A DNA stretch of 64,000 bases from Rossellomorea sp036867415. Lineage in GTDB: Bacteria > Bacillota > Bacilli > Bacillales > Bacillaceae_B. Below the pieces are notes generated by a model. The model saw only the letters and a list, made by a program, of their open reading frames with translations. It made no database searches and was not told the origin of the DNA. The position numbers were made by a program, and so were the translations under genes. Each line of letters opens with the position of its first letter. The first letter of the stretch is position 1. Positions 25,157 through 33,549 of the stretch are shown here, piece by piece. The DNA lies in the NCBI RefSeq assembly GCF_036867415.1, contig NZ_JBAJHU010000002.1, positions 1 to 64,000 on the forward strand. Reading direction: 5' to 3'.

Positions 25157-26783
25157 TTGAGCTGTCTTTTGATTCGGTTTCCGGTTCACGTTCCCCGGCC
25201 ACATCTGCATCTCGTTCCGATTGTGATTGAGGCACCCTGCCACCTTTCCCATTCTGCTCCGTTTCATTTCCCAAATCCGATTGGAGTTGAGTTTCCCGCA
25301 CTGAATTCCGTTCCTGCTCAAACTCCTCTTTGGGTTCTTTCTTCGCATTAAGCAAGTGGTTTATATGCTTTCTCTGACTTTTACTTGCGAGTACATACAA
25401 CGTATCGTCAGCCTTGATGATGGTATTACCCGTCGGTGTGATTAGATCATTTTCCCTTATGACGGCAGAAATCAATGTTTTTTCCGGAAGGTCGATGTCT
25501 TTGATGGCCATTCCGGTGATAAACGCTTCGTCATTGATATGGACTTCTATCATTTCATTCTTTGTTTTCCCGATGCTCACTAATTCAATCGTGTGCGCAA
25601 GCGGAGGTTTATCCTTGCCGGAAAGCTTAAGATAATTTGCAAGCGGTGTGATGGTAGAGCCTTGTATCAAAGCGGATAAAAGGACGACGAAGAACACCAC
25701 ATTGAAAATGATCTCACTGTTCTCGATCCCCGCTACCATCGGGAACGTGGCAAGAACGATTGGAACGGCCCCCTTGAGCCCTGCCCATGAAATGAAGAAT
25801 TTTTCTTTCGTATTAAAGGTTTTACCGAACGCCAGACTGATGTAGACCCCCAGCGGCCTTGCCACGAAAATCAGGAGGATCGATAACAGGATTCCCTGAA
25901 GTGCGATTCCTGGCAGGTGCTGCGGAAATACAAGCAGACCGAGCAGGATAAACATGACAATCTGCAGCATCCATGCAAATCCTTCATTGAATCTGAGGAT
26001 GGAGTGACGGTAAGTGAGTTCACGATTTCCTAAGATGATCGCCATGACATATACCGCAAGCAGGCCGCTCGCATCAAGGAGGGATGTCATCGCATAGGCA
26101 AGGATTGCCAATGCGACGGATAGGACAGGGTATAGCCCTGAAGAATCCAGATTGATTCTGTTAATGATCCAGACAGAGACCAATCCGAAAAGAATTCCGA
26201 ATACAAGTCCCATACCCATCTGCCAGAAGAAACTTAAAATAAGATTGAGTGGATTTAAGTTCGGAAATTGAATCAATTGTAAAAATGCTACGGTCAAGAA
26301 AATGGCCATAGGATCGTTACTGCCAGACTCTGCCTCCAATGTGGATGAAATTTTCGGTTTGATATTTTTGTTGCCCAATACCGAAAATACAGCTGCAGCA
26401 TCTGTCGAACCAACGATGGCACCAAACAGCATGCCTTCCAGCCAGCTTAGGTCCAGGATGAATTTAGCCGCGACCCCGATGGAAAGGGTCGTCACCAGCA
26501 CCCCGATTGTAGCAAGTGATAACGACGGTTTATATACACTTTTCACACTGCTCCACTTCGTCTGAAGTCCACCCTCAAACAAGATGATGATCAGCGCAAT
26601 CGTACCGATGAATTGGGTGATATGTGCATTATCGAAGAAAAAGTATGTATTCAGGATCATACCGACAGCAATGAAGAGAATGAGTGAGGGTACCCCTAAA
26701 CTCGAGGAGAATTTAGCAAAAAGGACTCCGATTAAAAGAAGGAGCGCAAGAAGGAATGAAACATTTTCGATAGAAAAATCCAT
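25140..26783 (-). CDS. K+/H+ (or Na+/H+) antiporter, CPA1/CvrA type
   Basis: 547 residues. A twelve-helix CPA1 exchanger domain fills residues 1-390, with the ion-site block GSTDAAAVFSVLG near residue 126 (Asp) and the EAESGSNDPMAIFLT block near 150. A TrkA_C (RCK-C) domain follows at about 405-485, as in CvrA/NhaP2 potassium antiporters. The last 60 residues are hydrophilic, rich in Glu, Arg and Gln, and low in complexity. Probably exports K+ or Na+ in exchange for protons. Confidence 0.87.
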   Translation of the reverse strand: MDFSIENVSFLLALLLLIGVLFAKFSSSLGVPSLILFIAVGMILNTYFFFDNAHITQFIGTIALIIILFEGGLQTKWSSVKSVYKPSLSLATIGVLVTTLSIGVAAKFILDLSWLEGMLFGAIVGSTDAAAVFSVLGNKNIKPKISSTLEAESGSNDPMAIFLTVAFLQLIQFPNLNPLNLILSFFWQMGMGLVFGILFGLVSVWIINRINLDSSGLYPVLSVALAILAYAMTSLLDASGLLAVYVMAIILGNRELTYRHSILRFNEGFAWMLQIVMFILLGLLVFPQHLPGIALQGILLSILLIFVARPLGVYISLAFGKTFNTKEKFFISWAGLKGAVPIVLATFPMVAGIENSEIIFNVVFFVVLLSALIQGSTITPLANYLKLSGKDKPPLAHTIELVSIGKTKNEMIEVHINDEAFITGMAIKDIDLPEKTLISAVIRENDLITPTGNTIIKADDTLYVLASKSQRKHINHLLNAKKEPKEEFEQERNSVRETQLQSDLGNETEQNGKGGRVPQSQSERDADVAGEREPETESKDSSTKKDL

Positions 26784-26907
26784 TTAATCGCCTCGTATAA
26801 GTATTGATGATATGTTTAATTATACTCTATTGTGAATAATGTCACAAATAATATGCACCGATAATCATGAACATTCATATTAAGGATTTTCCTTCAAATT
26901 TAAAAAA

Positions 26908-27249
26908 GAGGTTGGGACAAAACAACTATACCTAGAGACGAACACTCCAGTGTACTCTGCACACCGCTAATGATTTCCGTGCAAGACTTCGCTTTCCGCG
27001 GGTAGCCCGTGAGCCTCCTCGTCACATTCGTTCCTGCGGGTAAGAAAAGTGGAGGGGCTTTGCTCAGTGGCGTGTGGCATAAGGCGACTCTTCCCGCAGG
27101 AGTCTCCGTCTTGCACTCCAATCAACCGCTGGAACAAGCTAAAAACTAAATGAACGTTACAAAAATAATAAAAACCCGAACCTACTTGAATCCTGGAATT
27201 CAAATTAGAACGAGTTTTACTTTGACTAAAACACCTGTGTCCCAGCCTC
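26908..27249. mobile_element. 342-bp MITE-like element with terminal inverted repeats
   Basis: The left end GAGGTTGGGACAAAA is the inverse of the right end TGTCCCAGCCTC with one mismatch over 12 bases. A second inverted pair lies inside: GTGCAAGAC with its CCGCGGG partner region near 26978-27002 and CCCGCAGGAG with GTCTTGCAC near 27095-27117. No protein is encoded. A truncated copy lies at 9983-10194 and a short relic at 34583-34609. Similar TGGGACA-ended elements are common in Bacillaceae; mobility would need a transposase in trans. Confidence 0.75.
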
Positions 27250-27264
27250 TCCTTGCCAATTGCT

Positions 27265-28185
27265 TTATTTGTTTTTCATTACACCCTTCAATACGAATGC
27301 CACGTTTGCAGGTCTTTCGGCAAGCCTTCTCATGAAATAGCCATACCAGTCTGTCCCATAAGGAACATAGACACGCATTTTGTAGCCTTCTTTGACCAGC
27401 TGGTGCTGACGCTCGACACAGATACCGAACAGCATCTGGAATTCGAATTGATCTCTTGGAATATTATGTTCTTCTGCAAGCTGTTTTGTATACTCGATGA
27501 TCTTATCGTCATGAGTGGCAATTGCAGTGTAATTACCGTTGAGCATATGCATCTTGATGATTTTCTTGAAGTTTTCATCCACATCTTTTTTCTCAGGGAA
27601 CGCAACTTTAGGCGACTCTTTGTAAGCACCTTTCACAAGACGAAGATTGGGGGAATACGCATTTAACTCTTCCATATCCTTCTCTGTCCGATAAAGATAA
27701 GCTTGAATAACAGTACCGATGTTGTCGTACTCTGATTTCAATGTCTTAAAGATTTCGAGCGTCTTGCCGCATCGTGAATAATCCTCCATATCGATGGTTA
27801 CAAAGACATCATGCTTCTTTGCTTCCTCCAGGATCATTCTCATATTCTTTGTAACGACATCCTCTTTAAGATCAAGTCCCATAGAAGTCATTTTGAGAGA
27901 CAATTGAGATTGTAGTTTCTCCCTGCCAATCGCACGGACGGCTTCTACACATTCAAGGGCCATTTCATTGGCTTCCTCTACGTTATCCACAAACTCTCCC
28001 AAATAATCAATCGTTACGACAAGATTCTGTTTATTCAATTCACGAATGACATCGACCGCTTGTTCTATTGAAGAACCGGCAACAAATCTGGCCGCACCGA
28101 AACGCAGACCATACCTCTTAGCCAGTTTAGTGATCGGCTTGTTTTTAGAAAGGAATAAAAAGAAATTACGCATTGCTTGCTCCAT
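27265..28185 (-). CDS. fadM: Proline dehydrogenase (FadM/PutB-like)
   Basis: 306 residues, the short PRODH TIM barrel of Gram-positive bacteria. Visible blocks are VTIDYLGEFVDN near residue 55, LSLKMTSMGLDL near 96, VFVTIDMEDYSRC near 130, LVKGAYKESPKVAFP near 185, IATHDDKII near 220 and the C-terminal YVPYGTDWYGYFMRRLAERPANV. FAD-dependent oxidation of proline to pyrroline-5-carboxylate. Its B. subtilis counterpart by position is yusM (fadM). Here it is separated from fadN by five genes. GGAGG stands 7 bases above the ATG. Confidence 0.88.
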   Translation of the reverse strand: MEQAMRNFFLFLSKNKPITKLAKRYGLRFGAARFVAGSSIEQAVDVIRELNKQNLVVTIDYLGEFVDNVEEANEMALECVEAVRAIGREKLQSQLSLKMTSMGLDLKEDVVTKNMRMILEEAKKHDVFVTIDMEDYSRCGKTLEIFKTLKSEYDNIGTVIQAYLYRTEKDMEELNAYSPNLRLVKGAYKESPKVAFPEKKDVDENFKKIIKMHMLNGNYTAIATHDDKIIEYTKQLAEEHNIPRDQFEFQMLFGICVERQHQLVKEGYKMRVYVPYGTDWYGYFMRRLAERPANVAFVLKGVMKNK

Positions 28186-28483
28186 GTTGCTACCTCCCTG
28201 AAAAGAACATATATGCCATACTATGAAAACGTTTACTTTCCTGTCAAAAAAAGAAACGTTTCGATTAGTATTTTATTTACCAACATTCTATCACCTATTA
28301 AACATTTTGAATATACTTTTGTTACTTTCTTAGTAGAAAATTTTCAAATTTTGAAAGCGGTGTATAACATGCTGTAAATGTCGCAGAATAACCATTGGCA
28401 AGGCGTTTATGATGCTTGTTTAAACAACGGGCACGTTAGGAATAAATACCTAATTTTACCTGTAAATAAAGGAGGAATACAAG

Positions 28484-28750
28484 ATGCAGCAACAACAGCC
28501 TCAACAAGGTAATCAGCAGCAAACATACACACAGCCGCCACAATTGTTAACAACCAAGGATTCCCTTTATCTCAATGACATGCTTGCATGGAACCTGAAT
28601 GCCATGAAAAAGTGTCATTTCGCGGCTTCCCAATGTCAGGACCAGGAAATCAAGGCGGAGCTCGATAAGTGCGGGCAAATGCATCAGCGTCACTATGAGC
28701 AGTTATTGGCCCACTTGAATACGTCAAACACCAACCAGGGCATGATGTAG
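28484..28750 (+). CDS. yusN: Spore coat protein, CotF-like (YusN-like)
   Basis: 88 residues. A Gln/Pro-rich N-terminus is followed by a short four-helix (ferritin-like) coat module: KDSLYLNDMLAWNLNAMKKCHFA near residue 25 and ELDKCGQMHQRHYEQLLAHL near 60. This resembles the CotF family. A strong AAAGGAGG precedes the ATG. The next gene, 15 bp on, encodes a second member, so the pair is probably a mother-cell sporulation operon. Confidence 0.8.
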   Translation: MQQQQPQQGNQQQTYTQPPQLLTTKDSLYLNDMLAWNLNAMKKCHFAASQCQDQEIKAELDKCGQMHQRHYEQLLAHLNTSNTNQGMM

Positions 28751-28765
28751 AAAGGAGATCTGACT

Positions 28766-29119
28766 ATGAACCAGCAAAATCAGCAAAAAATCCAAAATCC
28801 GCAGACTCAGGTACCGTCCACACCGCAAATGAATGACCGAGACTTCATCACGGACGTGCTTTCACATGAAAAATACATGACAGCCTCTTATTGCACAGCC
28901 CTTAACGAAGCCAGTCACCAGGCCCTTTATCAGGATTTGCTGACGATCTTCAACGAAACACAAAACGCACAACGCGAACTTTACAATGAAATGTTCCGTA
29001 AAGGCTGGTACAAGCTGGAAGCAGCTGACAGCCAAAAAATCCAGCAGTCCTACCAGCAGCATCAGCAGTACTCATCCCAATTCCCTTATGGAACCGCTGG
29101 CGGCGGACCGCTGCAATAA
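28766..29119 (+). CDS. Spore coat protein, CotF family
   Basis: 117 residues with the CotF core FITDVLSHEKYMTASYC near residue 30, then QALYQDLLTIFNETQNAQRELYNEMFRKGWY and a Gln/Tyr-rich tail (QQSYQQHQQYSSQFPYG). The two coat genes share the plan N-terminal Gln-rich, helical core, Gln-rich end. Mother-cell expression is expected but no sigma-K or sigma-E boxes could be set with confidence. Confidence 0.85.
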   Translation: MNQQNQQKIQNPQTQVPSTPQMNDRDFITDVLSHEKYMTASYCTALNEASHQALYQDLLTIFNETQNAQRELYNEMFRKGWYKLEAADSQKIQQSYQQHQQYSSQFPYGTAGGGPLQ

Positions 29120-29125
29120 GTTTTT

Positions 29126-29160
29126 GAATAGGCGACCTCCTTATAGCGGGGGTCGTTTAT
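29126..29160 (+). terminator. Candidate terminator of the coat-protein pair
   Basis: GCGACCTCC and GGGGGTCGT form a stem followed by TTATTTAT. The stem allows a bulge and the T tract is interrupted. Confidence 0.5.
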
Positions 29161-29376
29161 TTATAGATTCGGGGATGGGAAGAAAAATCATTAAAACTAG
29201 TTTAAAAATCACCTTATTTCCTAACAATTATCCACTTCAGTACAGCTGGTACCTTTAAAATACTCTCTTATGCCTGTCCATACCCATTAAGAGGACTTTT
29301 ATTTTCAAACCGACTTTAATACATTTATTTTCAACAACTTTACCTATTTTACTTTCAACTCAGCTTCTTCCAAAAT

Positions 29377-29402
29377 AAAAAGCACCCTTCTCAAAAGGGT
29401 AC
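29377..29402 (-). terminator. Terminator of yusU and the siderophore operon
   Basis: GCACCCTT and AAGGGTAC form the stem; on the minus strand GCTTTTTATTTT follows. It lies 15 bp below the yusU stop codon. Confidence 0.75.
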
Positions 29403-29416
29403 TCCTCATCACAATT

Positions 29417-29680
29417 CTATTCTTCCCGCTTCCGGCGGTTCATTTCTTCACGATGTGCTTCGTTCAATTCTTTGATTTCGCCGACGATTTTTTTCATTTC
29501 GTCTTTGCCGTCAGGATAGAGTGAGTTCCAGTGCTTCACGAGAGAAGGCATATTCTTGGCGATGAACGTGTAGAGTGCATATTGGCCGACCATTTCTTTT
29601 TTCTCGGGAGAAGTCTCTCCGACCAGAAGCTCGGTATACTTATCCAGAAGTGCATCAAACTGTTTCGGAAATTCGCTCAT
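29417..29680 (-). CDS. yusU: YusU-like DUF2573 protein
   Basis: 87 residues, helical and strongly charged, ending EEMNRRKREE. It resembles B. subtilis YusU (DUF2573), which is likewise next to yusV. Function unknown. It is 19 bp below the reductase gene and so probably part of the iron-regulated operon. Confidence 0.75.
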   Translation of the reverse strand: MSEFPKQFDALLDKYTELLVGETSPEKKEMVGQYALYTFIAKNMPSLVKHWNSLYPDGKDEMKKIVGEIKELNEAHREEMNRRKREE

Positions 29681-29699
29681 AATATTGTAGAACCCCCTA

Positions 29700-30476
29700 T
29701 TATATACTGGTTAACCGCTTCACCCTGCATGTCTGCGGGCAGCTCTTGCAGCGGAATTGTTCTCCATTCTCAAGTTGATAAGAAAAACAGCACGTCTTCC
29801 GCACCCGGATTTCATCTTCGAGTCCTTCCACTTTGACTTTTTCAGTATAATATCTGCTCAGTGGATTCTGATTATACGACCCGAACCAGTGACTGTTCTC
29901 AGCATTAAGTAATTGGGCAAAATCGCTTTTTTTCTTATCCAGCATGCATTCATCGGTAACAAACGCATCGTTTTCATAGATCCAGAAGAGATAGACCGCA
30001 ATATTCTCCCACAATATCAGATTGGAAAGCTTTACGGATCTCTTTATCACACCGATGATTTTATCAAGGTGCTTACTGAACAGCGCCACCATGAACTCTT
30101 CTTTTTCAGACCAGCTGGTAAATTCCTTGACAGTTGAATCCTTTAAATAAAACTGCGGCAGCCACAAACCCTTATCATTTACGTAATCGACCAGCACAAG
30201 ATTTTCCGGGGACAGATTCAGTTTACGATTCCAGAAGGTTGCAGCGAGCATCCCCATTGCTGCGACGAATGCATAACGCTTCATTAAGAGAGATGCTGCT
30301 GTCTTCAAGTCACTGGCGCCCATCATGGAGATGCGGTCTTTAAGATAACTCAGCATTCTCTGTTCATCTAAAAGTTCACTTGCATTAATCCCATCCGAAG
30401 CAGCAGGAACACCTCGATGAAAGCGATACTGTTTCAGGAGCCCCCATTGCTCTTCAGTGAGTGAAGCTTGCATCAT
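29700..30476 (-). CDS. FhuF-like ferric siderophore reductase
   Basis: 258 residues. The C-terminal cysteines are arranged RKTCCFSYQL...RCKSCPQTC, i.e. CC-x10-C-x2-C, the 2Fe-2S ligand pattern of FhuF-type ferric siderophore reductases. The upstream part matches the IucA/IucC-FhuF helper fold only loosely. It overlaps the ATPase gene by 4 bp (ATGA) and so is translationally coupled to uptake. Likely releases iron from the imported hydroxamate siderophore in the cytoplasm. Confidence 0.8.
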   Translation of the reverse strand: MMQASLTEEQWGLLKQYRFHRGVPAASDGINASELLDEQRMLSYLKDRISMMGASDLKTAASLLMKRYAFVAAMGMLAATFWNRKLNLSPENLVLVDYVNDKGLWLPQFYLKDSTVKEFTSWSEKEEFMVALFSKHLDKIIGVIKRSVKLSNLILWENIAVYLFWIYENDAFVTDECMLDKKKSDFAQLLNAENSHWFGSYNQNPLSRYYTEKVKVEGLEDEIRVRKTCCFSYQLENGEQFRCKSCPQTCRVKRLTSI

Positions 30477-31288
30477 ACAGGCTCGCCTATCTGTTTAAGT
30501 ATGCATCTTCCTTTGCCGAACGGGATGCATAGCGGTGTACCGAATAACGGATCACTAGTTACCTGACAATCCATGTCAAAAACATTCTTCACCAGTTCGC
30601 AGCTGATGATGCTCTCCGGTTTTCCCTGGGCAAAGATTTTCTGATCGCGGATCGCCACGATATTATGAGCGTAGCGGCAGGCAAGGTTCAAGTCATGGAG
30701 CACCATGACGATTGTACGGTCTTCCTTTTCGTTCAGCTCGAATAACAGATCGAGGATTTCGATTTGATGCGTCATATCCAGGTAAGTCGTCGGTTCATCG
30801 AGCAGGATGATATCCGTATCCTGTGCAAGGGTGAGGGCGATCCAGGCACGCTGGCGCTGTCCGCCTGACAGTTCGTCGACTTTGCGGTGCTGCAGCTCTT
30901 CCATTTTGGTTGCCCTCAATGCGTCTTGCACGATTTCTTCATCCTCATGCGACCATTGTTTCAGCCATGTCTGATGAGGGTATCTTCCCTGCTTTACCAA
31001 TTGCAGTACGGTCAATCCTTCAGGAGCTGTCGGCGACTGGGGAAGGATGGCCATTTTACGTGCAACTTCTTTAGTGGACAGTTTTGCAATGGCATCCCCT
31101 TCTAAAAGAACAGACCCCTGCTTCGGCTTCAATAACCGTGCGATGGAACGCAGCAAAGTTGATTTCCCGCATCCGTTCCCACCGATGAATACGGTGATTT
31201 CTCCTTTTGGAATCTCAATATTCAATTCATCGATTATCGTTCTATCACCATAAGCCAGGGTTAAGTCTTTCGTTTGCAGCATGCTCAT
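30473..31288 (-). CDS. yusV: Siderophore ABC transporter ATPase (YusV-like)
   Basis: 271 residues. FecE-type ATPase: Walker A GGNGCGKST near residue 37, signature LSGGQRQRA near 140 and Walker B IILLDEPTTYLD near 160. In B. subtilis YusV is the shared ATPase for several siderophore permeases. Here it lies directly with both permease genes, 14 bp below the second. Confidence 0.92.
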   Translation of the reverse strand: MSMLQTKDLTLAYGDRTIIDELNIEIPKGEITVFIGGNGCGKSTLLRSIARLLKPKQGSVLLEGDAIAKLSTKEVARKMAILPQSPTAPEGLTVLQLVKQGRYPHQTWLKQWSHEDEEIVQDALRATKMEELQHRKVDELSGGQRQRAWIALTLAQDTDIILLDEPTTYLDMTHQIEILDLLFELNEKEDRTIVMVLHDLNLACRYAHNIVAIRDQKIFAQGKPESIISCELVKNVFDMDCQVTSDPLFGTPLCIPFGKGRCILKQIGEPV

Positions 31289-31302
31289 TAGCGGCCAACT
31301 CC

Positions 31303-32358
31303 TTAAGAATTTCTCGTTTTAAATAATAGATAAATAAAATACGGTGCACCGATCGCAGCGGTAAATACTCCTGCAGGAACCTCCAAAGGAAGGAAAAGTG
31401 TGCGCCCGATCAGGTCGGCGACCATCACGAGTATCCCTCCGATAAAGGCGGACGCCGGCAGCAGCGCCCCGTAAGAAGATCCTACCAGCCTTCTTGCCAT
31501 ATGAGGAGCCATCAAGCCGACAAAGCCGATACCTCCCGCGAAAGATACCGCTCCACCTACTAAGACAGTGGCCATGAGAAGAAGGAAGAACCGCTGTCGT
31601 TGAACACTCCCTCCGACTCCTTTGGCCATCTCTTCTCCAAGTTCCTGGATATTCAATTGCCGTGTAATGAAAAAGCTTATAAGAATGAACACGATACTCC
31701 ATGGCAAGAGTATTCCTACATCCTGCCAATCAGATCCGTTCACTGTACCCGTGATCCAAATATTCGCCTGACTTGCCCTGTAAATGGGACCCATGATCAT
31801 CAAGAGGGCGGTCAGTGCCTGTGTCAGGGCCGATATCCCGATGCCGATCAGGACGAGCCTGACCGGGGAGACTCCTTTTCTCCATGCCAGGAAATAGACG
31901 AGGAACGCAATCGCTGCTGCGCCGATAAATGCTGCAACAGGCATCCATTGAATACTTACAGGCAGCGTCCCATCTTCATTGCTGAAGAGGGTTAAGAATG
32001 CGACGACTGCGGCTCCCGCTCCCCCTGTGATTCCAATGATATCCGGTGAAGCAAGCGGATTTCTTATCATTCCCTGGAGAATGCCGCCAGCAACCGCCAG
32101 GGCCATCCCTGCAAGGAGGGCAATGATGATACGGGGCAGCCGGAATGATTTCACGACCAGCTGTTCAAGGCTCGTGCCTCCGCCAAAAAAGACATTCACA
32201 ACATTCCATGGGGCAATCTTCATGTCCCCTATTCCTGTACTCACGATCAATACAAGTATTCCTAACAGTCCCAATATCATTACTTTTTTCAAAGCAGACA
32301 TATCTACCAGGAATGATATCCGGTCCTTGAACCAACGTTTTCCTATGAATCTATTCAT
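31303..32358 (-). CDS. Siderophore ABC permease, FecCD family (YfhA-like)
   Basis: 351 residues from ATG 32358, which has GGAAGGGG above it; the open frame begins 24 bases earlier. FecCD/BtuC-type permease with about nine or ten membrane segments. The IIALLAGMALAVAGGILQGMIRNPLASPDIIG segment (starting near residue 77) and GFVGLMAPHMARRLVG near 268 are diagnostic. Pairs with the next permease as a heterodimer, in the manner of B. subtilis YfiZ-YfhA for schizokinen and arthrobactin. Confidence 0.9.
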   Translation of the reverse strand: MNRFIGKRWFKDRISFLVDMSALKKVMILGLLGILVLIVSTGIGDMKIAPWNVVNVFFGGGTSLEQLVVKSFRLPRIIIALLAGMALAVAGGILQGMIRNPLASPDIIGITGGAGAAVVAFLTLFSNEDGTLPVSIQWMPVAAFIGAAAIAFLVYFLAWRKGVSPVRLVLIGIGISALTQALTALLMIMGPIYRASQANIWITGTVNGSDWQDVGILLPWSIVFILISFFITRQLNIQELGEEMAKGVGGSVQRQRFFLLLMATVLVGGAVSFAGGIGFVGLMAPHMARRLVGSSYGALLPASAFIGGILVMVADLIGRTLFLPLEVPAGVFTAAIGAPYFIYLLFKTRNS

Positions 32359-32359
32359 T

Positions 32360-33349
32360 TTAGAACCCCTTCCTGGCAACATACACGAAGAATGGTGCGC
32401 CGATGACTGCGGTCATGACTCCTACAGGCACCTCTTGGGGCATGATAATGTAGCGTGCTGCAATATCAGCTGTCAACAGTAGAATAGCACCCAATAAACC
32501 TGCATAAGGGATGAGCCACTTATGATCGACACCGATCACCTTTCTTGCCAGATGGGGAATGACAATACCGATAAAACCAATAGGGCCCGCAATCGCGACA
32601 GAACCCCCTGCCAGAAGGACGACGATCAACAGCGAAAGAAACTTAATAAGGTTGGTTTTCAACCCAAGGCCCTTGGCTACATCTTCACCCATTGCTAATA
32701 TATTCATCTTGCCTGCGAGTATGAGTGCACCTGTCCACCCTATAAGGATGTATGGAAAAACTCCGCTTAAAATATCGAGGCTCCTCCCCTGCACGGATCC
32801 TGCCAGCCAGAAGAGCACCTGTTCAAGCGCTGATTCATCCAGTACCAGCAATCCTTGGGTGAACGACGAAAACATGGCCGTTATTGCAGCCCCCGCAAGC
32901 GTCATTTTCATCGGTGTTAGTCCGTTATTACCGGCAGCACTGATAGCAAATACGCCAAAAGCGGCGATTGCAGCTCCAAAGAACGAAAGCCACGTAAATG
33001 TCTGAAGGTCGGAAACCCCAAACAATGTCACTGCCAGGACGACCATGAAACCGCCGCCAGCATTGATTCCGAAAATACCGGGTGATGCAAGCGGGTTCTT
33101 CGTCAATGTCTGCATAAGGACACCGGAAATAGCAAGGGAAGCTCCGACAGCGGCAGCAATCAGTGCCCTTGGAAGACGGATCGTCTGCAGCACCAGATGT
33201 TCAGTCGACTGAGTCGGGTTCGTAAACGCTTCAAGCGCTGTTTTCCAAGAAGTATCCGTGTATCCATAGACGATGCTCATTCCGATGCACAAGACAAGGA
33301 TAAGGATAGTTCCTATAAATAGAAGAAATTGTTTTTGCGTTTTGATCAT
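32360..33349 (-). CDS. Siderophore ABC permease, FecCD family (YfiZ-like)
   Basis: 329 residues. The same family as its neighbour: LPRALIAAAVGASLAISGVLM near residue 55, LTKNPLASPGIFGINAG near 85 and GFIGIVIPHLARKVIG near 262. First gene of the leftward operon; the stop is one base from the next start. A Fur-controlled promoter lies about 57 bp above the start codon. Confidence 0.9.
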   Translation of the reverse strand: MIKTQKQFLLFIGTILILVLCIGMSIVYGYTDTSWKTALEAFTNPTQSTEHLVLQTIRLPRALIAAAVGASLAISGVLMQTLTKNPLASPGIFGINAGGGFMVVLAVTLFGVSDLQTFTWLSFFGAAIAAFGVFAISAAGNNGLTPMKMTLAGAAITAMFSSFTQGLLVLDESALEQVLFWLAGSVQGRSLDILSGVFPYILIGWTGALILAGKMNILAMGEDVAKGLGLKTNLIKFLSLLIVVLLAGGSVAIAGPIGFIGIVIPHLARKVIGVDHKWLIPYAGLLGAILLLTADIAARYIIMPQEVPVGVMTAVIGAPFFVYVARKGF

Positions 33350-33405
33350 ATGTTTACCTTTCCGGTCACTGTATAAATAGTTACTCTTATTCTTATTCTC
33401 TTCTT

Positions 33406-33434
33406 ATTTTAGAGAAGATTGGGAAAGCCGTCAA
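33406..33434 (-). promoter_or_regulatory. Sigma-A promoter of the siderophore permease operon
   Basis: On the minus strand TTGACG, exactly 17 bp and TAAAAT. A Fur box (33441-33455) lies next to its upstream edge. Confidence 0.75.
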
Positions 33435-33440
33435 TGACTT

Positions 33441-33455
33441 TGAAAATCATTATCA
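33441..33455. promoter_or_regulatory. Fur box 1
   Basis: TGAAAATCATTATCA differs from the 7-1-7 consensus TGATAATNATTATCA in one base. It lies between the two divergent promoters, next to the minus-strand -35 box and 8 bp above the plus-strand -35 box. Confidence 0.85.
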
Positions 33456-33463
33456 TTTAGTTG

Positions 33464-33492
33464 TTGACAATGAAAACCTTCTCAATTATGAT
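33464..33492 (+). promoter_or_regulatory. Sigma-A promoter of the siderophore-binding lipoprotein gene
   Basis: TTGACA, exactly 17 bp and TATGAT. Fur boxes lie on either side, the second just after the expected start of transcription. Confidence 0.85.
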
Positions 33493-33504
33493 TATGTTTG
33501 TGAA

Positions 33505-33519
33505 TGATAATCATTATCA
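33505..33519. promoter_or_regulatory. Fur box 2
   Basis: TGATAATCATTATCA is a perfect 7-1-7 inverted repeat and an exact match to the Bacillus Fur box. Placed 12 bp after the plus-strand -10 box, it should block transcription when iron is replete. Confidence 0.95.
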
Positions 33520-33549
33520 GTCAAACAAATCTTAGGGGGATTTATACAT

